From positions 30,545,501-30,609,500 of the forward strand of contig CM053810.1 of assembly GCA_028671895.1 (NCBI GenBank): DNA of 64,000 bases, written 5' to 3'. The stretch comes from Oenanthe sinensis (taxonomy: Eukaryota > Streptophyta > Magnoliopsida > Apiales > Apiaceae). Made by a program: the position numbers and the translations under genes. Positions within the stretch are counted from its first letter, which is position 1, and the number at the start of each line of letters is the position of its first letter. Below the pieces are notes generated by a model. That model made no database searches and was not told the origin of the DNA. It saw nothing but the letters and a program-made list of their open reading frames with translations. This document shows, one piece after another, positions 58,190-64,000 of this stretch.

Positions 58190-59780
58190 AGTGGCTTTAG
58201 AAGCTGGCCAAGAGGTTGAAAATCCATTAATCTCTTACCCTGACCATAATACCAAACACCAAGTCATCCACTTCCATATATTAACACCTGGAGATATAAG
58301 GAACACATATTAGTTAGAGGTTGATTAGGGAGGAACTGCACTTGATGCAGCAAATAAGGATGAAGTTGGAAGTGCAGCGACAGCTCTACCTCCAAAGAAG
58401 AAAAGTAGTATATAAACTAAGGTAACTGTAAGCTCCTCTGCATCTTCTCAAAAGGATGTAGAATTGAAAAGGCAATAAAACTGTCTCTGGAATCATTCTC
58501 TCAACAGGTTGACTCTGTTGAAATCCGTTCGTCAGCCAGAGCACCTTATAATGAGTCAAGCACACCACTGACGTTCACGCTGATGTTAAGCTTAAATACA
58601 TAAATTCTAGAAACACATTTCAAGGTTTACACAGTGAGAGGTATAGGCATTGAGAGGATATGCGGCTCTAATTTGCCATACATTACATTGTCCAAGGTAT
58701 CTACGTCAAACAGAAGTTAATCTTCTGCATCCCGAAAGGGAGATCTCTTGTTGAAATTTATCTGGGCTTGAGAGGCAACTACTTGACAAGAATTCTTTGG
58801 ATGAGTCAAGTAAGGTATTTTATACAAAATTCTCGTCACCGGGTTACGAGGGAAGCATAGGCTCTAAATTACCATTCATTACATTTTCTACTACGTGAGG
58901 AAATATTTCCAGATCTTGAAAAGGAATGTCCACCTCCCGTTTACGGAGAAGGTGTGAGGAAACTCCTTGATAGAACAAGGTAGGATTCCCTAACATATTT
59001 TAAAATCTTGGGATAACCCATCTCAAAGAGGTGAGGCTCCACTAGATAGTGATTTAACAATTGCTATTGAATCTGGTGCTGAGATAGTGTTTATGCATGA
59101 TAGATGAAGAACACCTCTACGAGACAATTCTCCACTTAATAGTGATTTAGTTCATTCTGATGAATTAGGTGATGAGAAAATAAATGAATTGACGGATTTC
59201 ACTTGCAGGTACAGAAGAATATATTTGGCATGCATAGTGAAAGTGAGGGAGAGAAGCACTTAAGTGAAAGTGATGGAGAGATACACTTGAGTAAGAGATA
59301 GGGAGAGAAATAGTGAAACACTTCTAAGTGCTTGACACTTAAATGTAAACACCAATAAAACGTAGTAGAAGTGAGGAAACCATAGATCAAACACTTACCC
59401 TTGCTACTTCTGAAAGAAAAGCTACTATGTTTTCCCAATCAATGACAGACGAGAACCTTCTTTGGAAGACAAGCCATGAGAAATTTATGGTCCATTGGAG
59501 GATTCCTAAACTAAGGGGGCGAATTTAGTAGACAAGAAAAAGGAGAAAGTCTTATCTTCGTATCCTTAGGGGAGAAGTTAGTATCCTTAGGAGGAGAAGT
59601 TAGGACAAGAAGAGAAGGTATCATATCCCAAGAAAAGGTATCTTATACTTGAAATGAGTTGACATTAGAGGATTCCTCATCCAAGTGGGATACAGAAATG
59701 AAAAGAGAAGACACTTACATTGTGCATCTAAAGGGGAGAAGGAGAAAAAGAAGAAGAATTACATTCTCAGGGGAGAACGT
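58190..59780 (+). pseudogene. B' extra reading frame remnant
   Basis: Decayed homologue of the middle of the extra frame of B. The CTCTACCTC / TCTCAAAAGGA / GAATTGAAAAGGC run near 58380-58475 matches B near 53160-53255. The GCAGGTACAGAAGA stretch near 59205 matches B near 53643. The AAGAAG...TCTCAGGGGAG stretch near 59745-59775 matches B near 54130-54160. The N-terminal folded part and the C-terminal domain are missing or unrecognisable, and stops are frequent. Its presence shows that the extra frame was part of the lineage before B inserted. Confidence 0.65.
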
Positions 59781-59839
59781 TATTGAACTATGTTCAATGT
59801 TCTATTGAAGATGTTCCCATGAATATTGATTCGTATGAA

Positions 59840-61010
59840 GCTCTGTTCATGATAAGTTCTTTAAGCTCAAACTATGAAAGATTCCAGTGAAAGTACAATG
59901 CTTATAAACAGTCAGTGTTTGAAGCAGTGCAACAGTCCAAGGTTAATCAGTTGAAAAAGAATAGAAGTCAAGAGAATTTAATTTAGTGCTAGTCGTTTGT
60001 GCACCAGACCAGTGCACTAACCGTCAGCACAACAGGAATAGAATTACATTGATGTATCAGAATAAAATCAGTTGATCAAGCCACATGAAGAACATTTAAA
60101 GTTGTACTCAAAAGCTTCATGAAATAATCTAAGGCAAGTACATGTTATATCGTTCCTACACAAGGGTACAAGAGTGCAAGAACAACATAATCACAACCGA
60201 GCCTCAAGGAAATATTCTAAGTAAGGGTATTAACTTATGTGGCACCTACACTAGGTAATAAGAGTCTAGGCGCAACATAAGTTGACAGAAAATGTTCTAA
60301 GGCAAAAGTAAATCTACAAGGCTCCAAGGCAATGATATGTGGCACCTGCACTTTATAACAAGAGTGTAGGCGCAACATAATGAAGAATAAAATTTCTTCT
60401 AAGTCAAAAAGTGGCTCCTGCACATGGAGTATAGGGTGTAGGCGCAACATAGGCTTATTGGCGCACCTTACTCTCTATACTCTCATTCCCCTGTAGAGGA
60501 AAAACATATGACTTAACATTGTGAAGAACAAGTCAATTTTAATTGATATGAAAAGTCTACACCATAAAAACAAAATGATGTGCTCATTTTGAAGAGAGAT
60601 ATACAACCAAACAAAGAGATACAGAGAGAAAATTGAAGCCGGAGAAGAAGAAGATACAAAGCCATACATATACCATCTTCACCAGAGTTTTATATTCTAG
60701 CCAGTTCATTATATTGCAAATACGTAGAGGTAGTGTAAAACACTCTCTATTAGCTTGATTCCTTTGGTACAAACACATTGTAAATATTGTATAGGGATTA
60801 AGATATATCTCTTTATATAAGCAAAGTACTAATTTGTTCTTTGCAAACCAATTATATTTTTAACTGGGTGTATCACCCCTCTGGTTTTATATACGAAAGA
60901 TATATTCTCCGAAACTTGTCTCGTTTATTTACTTGCTAATTTTCTAGATCTTAAATGATTATTCATAAAAATAGAAAATTAGTAAGTCAGCCTCCTAAAC
61001 ACTATTCACC
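59840..61010 (+). repeat. B' 3' LTR, diverged and truncated (approximate ends)
   Basis: The region matches B LTR near 59975-60040 (GTGCTAGTCGTTTGTGCACCAG against the B form) and near 60890-60950 (ATATATTCTCCGAA...). In place of the TCGACGGTT array it carries a set of roughly 90-bp repeats (60150-60475). The left end is blurred by a deletion and the right end by the start of D. Confidence 0.55.
60150..60475 (+). repeat. Hairpin-bearing tandem repeats in B' LTR
   Basis: Three clear units and one weaker unit, spaced about 80-95 bp. Each has GTGGC(A/T)CCT(A/G)CAC, a 15-20 base loop with AAGAGT, and GTGTAGGCGCAACATA. The CACCTACAC-like and GTGTAGGCG-like arms are complementary. Confidence 0.8.
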
Positions 61011-61019
61011 TCATGAATT

Positions 61020-61816
61020 CGAACCGACTAAAAAGAGAAGTCTAGTACAATCAAGAAGTCTAGTCCAATCGAGAAGTCATCAAAGCCATATCTAATCGAG
61101 AAATCTAAGGCATTCGAGAAGTATCAAGACAAAGACCAATCAAGAAGTCTAAGAAGTACTGGATCGAGAAGTCAATATGATGACTTCTCGAAGTGCAATG
61201 AAGCTGAGTATTTGAATGATTCAAAAGGCTAAATTAAAGGAGATTTGAAAAAGAATAAGACAAGTGATTCTGAAGCTCTGTCATTACAGGACCAGTCAAA
61301 CCTGTGATGATAGAGACAAGTCTACAATGAAGCTTAGAAGATAAACAAGACAAATGACAGAATGGATAAGGTTGGAAGAAAAGGACTGTCACAGTGTGTA
61401 GAAATAGATAGTAGTTAAATGTAAAGTTGTTTTTGTCTATTTCTAGATTTAGGTTAGTTGATTAGTGAGTCCATATGCCATAGGACATTTTATCTATATA
61501 GTAATGCACAGCCTCATTAGTTAAAGAGAATTCTGAAGATCTTTAAAAATACACACATTGTAATCTTCAAAAATAAGAAGCTAAAATTCACTTTGAATTT
61601 CAGATTGTAGCAAAGTGTAATTATAATTCAAATTAGATTGAAAGTTAAATTCTCTATTTACTTCATTTTCCACATTATGTTTTTGTAAATACTTGAATTG
61701 TTAAAGCTACAAACACTATCTAACAGTTCATCAAAATTAAAGGGTAGAAAACAAATTTAAAATATACATTCACCCCCCCCCCCTCTGTAAACTTTTGTTA
61801 ACTCTAATTCCTAACA
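61020..61816 (+). repeat. D 5' LTR (right end clear, left end approximate)
   Basis: The right end CCTAACA at 61816 is followed by a primer-binding site, with a C-tract shortly before it as in the B LTR. The left end is unclear and abuts the B' LTR, so the LTR may be truncated. It contains a TCGAGAAGTC motif array at 61030-61200. Confidence 0.6.
61030..61200 (+). repeat. TCGAGAAGTC motif array in D LTR
   Basis: About seven forward copies of (T/A)C(G/A)AGAAGTCTA-like sequence and one reverse copy, GACTTCTCGA. The last forward and the reverse copy form a palindrome around ATATGAT. Confidence 0.82.
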
Positions 61817-61818
61817 AG

Positions 61819-61836
61819 TGGTATCAGAGCGAGGTT
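61819..61836 (+). other. D primer-binding site (initiator tRNA-Met)
   Basis: TGGTATCAGAGCGAGGTT starts two bases after the LTR end. It is the longest match to the usual plant tRNA-Met primer site in this window, with one apparent mismatch. Confidence 0.85.
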
Positions 61837-61865
61837 GTTAACATACATACAGTTTAAAGATCAAA

Positions 61866-63478
61866 ATGAGTTCTCAGAAGCTGAGAAGTATAAAGATTCC
61901 TCCTTTTGATAGAGAAAACTACAACCTATGGAAAAAGAAGATGTTAATGTTCATAAGGGTTGCTATCTCTATGTATCCATAAATTTTAAAGAATGGTCCC
62001 TTTATGCCAGTAACATTGGTTCCTGAAACTACCAGTGGCTTTGAGATAATACCTGCAACATGGATACCCAAAGACCTACCTCAGTACACAGACACAGAGA
62101 AAGAGAAGGTGTCACTTGATAATAATCTAATGCTTATAATTATAGAATCTCTAGACATTGTTATGTATAATAATATTGTCAACTGCTCCTCTACAAAACA
62201 CATATGGGAAACCATAGAGATTATGTGTGAAGGGACTGAAGAGGTAAGAGACAGCCAAAGGCAACTTCTTGTCTCACAGTATGAGACTTTCATGTCAAAA
62301 CAAAATGAAGGCATAACTGAGGTGTTTGAAATATTCAACAAACTCATCAATGACCTTCAACTCTATGGAAAGTACTATGAAATAAAGTAGAAGAACATGA
62401 AGTTTTTGTTGACTCTCCTAGAACATTTAGAGCAAAAAATCTCTATAATTAGAGAAGGGAGAGATCTAACAAAACTTTCACTTAAAACTCTCTATGGAAT
62501 TTTAAAGAAATATGAACTGGAGTTCTACCAAAAGAAGTCCATTTTAGAAAATAGAGGAAAGATGGCCAATATCTCAAATGCCTTGGTTGCAAATGAACCA
62601 TCAAAAACTAAGAAGACTGGTATAAGTAAGAAATTGGAGATTGAAGAACTTGAGGAATATGAATAAGAAGAAAAAGACTCTATCAAGAGTGAATCAGGTG
62701 AAGAAGAGTTCTACACTATTGAATAGCTTGAAGGAGTGGACAACAAAACCATGGCCTTCATGACAAAGAAATTTGGAAACTTAAGATTCAAGAAAAACAA
62801 AAGTTTCAGGCCAAGACCAAATTTCAAATCTTCAAGCAAAGGAAAGATTCCAACAAAAAGCAACATCAATGGAGGGTACAAAACTAGAACATTTGATAGA
62901 TCTAAAATAAGACGTTACAAATGTAATGACCATGGACACTTTGTAACAAAGTGTAGAAAATCTAAAGCAATCAAGAAGGACAAAGAGTACTTGGAACTGG
63001 AAGCCAGGTATGAAGCACTCCTCAAAAAGCAGACATGAAAAGCTTAGATAGTTGAAGGAAAATGCTGGGATGACACAGATGAAGATGAGGAGGAATATGG
63101 AAATTTGGCACCCATGGCTAACTCAAATGATGGAGAATTATCCTCAAATACTTAGGTACCCTCATTAGTCTCAATTGATATGTCAAACTCTCAGTATAAG
63201 AAATTGTTGAAGAATTGAGCATTGAAATGTTTAATATTCAAACTAATATGACTGCTGAATATGAGGAAATTGCTTGATTGCTAAAAGCTAATGATGAACT
63301 GACTGCTAAGAAACCTTAGAATTTTCATTAATAAATCTGGAAAACTTGAAACAAGAAAATGAGTATCTCAAAAACAAAGTTATTTACTGTGAACAAATTG
63401 AGAAATTTCTTAAAGAACAAATTTTTAAGAATGAATTGAAAATAAGAACTTATCAAAACTCATCCACTATTGTTAAAG
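61866..63478 (+). pseudogene. D gag (SIRE-like), multiple in-frame stops
   Basis: The start MSSQKLRSIKIPPFD and the order of blocks match B gag. The frame stays open through 63035 apart from stops at 61980, 62388, 62664, 62724 and 63036, all in frame, so decay was by substitution. The zinc knuckle region RRYKCNDHGHFVTKC has Arg where the first Cys should be. Beyond 63040 the gag tail is still recognisable by CWDDTDEDEEEYGN-like sequence, but frames break up. The sequence then switches abruptly to integrase near 63478. Confidence 0.85.
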
Positions 63479-64000
63479 AATTTCATAGAACTTATACATA
63501 GTGATGTATATGGTCCTATGCATACTATGGCAAGAGGTGGCTTTTACTACTTTATCACGTTTACTGATGATTTCAGTAGATATGGATATGTGTATCTTAT
63601 GAAGAATAAATCCAATTCTTTTGAAAAGTTCAAAGAATACAAAGTTGAAGTAGAAAAACAAACTGGCGGAAGTATTAAGACTCTACGATCTGATCGTCGA
63701 GGTGAATACTTAACCCATGAACTTAGGAGTTTATTAAAAGAGTGTGGTATTGTATCACAACTCACTCCTCCCGGAACACCATAATGGAATGAAGTTTCTG
63801 AAATGAGGAATCATACTTTGTTGGACATGGTACTATCGATGATGAGTCATGCAGATCTTCCAATTATTTTCTGGGGCTACGCCCTGGAGACGGCTGCTTA
63901 TACACTTAACCGAGTTCCTACTAAAATGGTTCAGAAGACTCCATATGAGCTATGGATTGAGAAACGTCATAGCATGTCATTTATGAAAATTTGGGGATGT
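63476..64000 (+). pseudogene. D Angela-type integrase, joined to SIRE-type gag, cut by window end
   Basis: Begins in the integrase core (FIELIHSDVYGP) and runs through FITFTDDFSRYGYVYLMKNK, the LRSDRRGEY neighbourhood of the second Asp (family A has RSDRGGEY), a TAA at 63782-63784, a SEMRNHT stretch where family A has SERRNRT, and VPTKMVQKTPYE, to the window edge. It is clearly family A/C-like, not B-like. The N-terminal zinc domain and the whole protease are missing between gag and integrase. The TAA and several substitutions show that it is dead. Confidence 0.85.

Larger units (their letters stand above)
970..61010 (+). mobile_element. B': old SIRE-lineage copia element, host of the nest (in pieces)
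   Basis: Three blocks of one decayed element are separated by later insertions: 970-5484 (gag to RNase H), 23390-24464 (post-pol spacer) and 57396 to about 61010 (rest of spacer, extra reading frame, 3' LTR). They are collinear with the younger copy B. For example, the C-terminal gag stretch near 2090-2160 aligns with B near 28494-28565, and the RNase H stretch near 4950-5040 aligns with B near 49670-49760. The 5' LTR and gag start lie left of the window. Many stops, frameshifts and deletions make it clearly non-functional. The right boundary is approximate. Confidence 0.8.

Overview
The window is plant nuclear DNA, most likely from a eudicot, built almost entirely of nested Ty1/copia LTR retrotransposons. 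The evidence is the gag-pol polyproteins in copia domain order (gag zinc knuckle, protease, integrase, reverse transcriptase, RNase H), 1.5 kb LTRs ending TG...CA, primer-binding sites complementary to initiator tRNA-Met, 5-bp target-site duplications (TSDs) and AT-rich DNA. I see no host gene, rRNA, tRNA or CRISPR. The species cannot be named from this.

I use private labels. Family A resembles the Angela/BARE lineage and has a single 1321-codon gag-pol: A0 (LTR fragment, 1-969, minus), A1 (7682-16800, plus), A2 (30740-48900, plus) and A3 (39439-48518, minus). Family C (5485-23384, minus) is a decayed relative of A. Family B resembles the SIRE lineage (Sirevirus) and has a large extra reading frame between pol and the 3' LTR: young copy B (24465-57390, plus) and old host copy B' (970 to about 61010, in pieces). 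D (about 61020-64000, plus) has a SIRE-like gag fused to an Angela-like integrase and runs off the window.

Nesting: B' was hit by A0, by C (TSD TGTTA; C was then hit by A1, TSD CACTA) and by B (TSD TTCCC). B was hit in reverse transcriptase by A2 (TSD GTTTT), and A2 was hit in its 3' LTR by A3 (TSD CCTGT). All five complete insertions have perfect TSDs and equal-length LTR pairs. LTR divergence read by eye (C > B > A1 > A2 > A3) agrees with the nesting. A2 and A3 keep uninterrupted gag-pol frames. A3 differs between its LTRs at only one site I noticed, so it is the best candidate for a recently mobile copy.

The most interesting parts are non-coding or accessory: (i) the roughly 1270-codon extra frame of B with a coiled coil and no recognised enzymatic motif; (ii) family-specific arrays of short motifs and hairpins in LTRs, leaders and the B spacer, with copy numbers that differ even between sister copies; (iii) the cross-lineage junction in D. 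Reading frames antisense to gag-pol or inside LTRs are treated as shadows.
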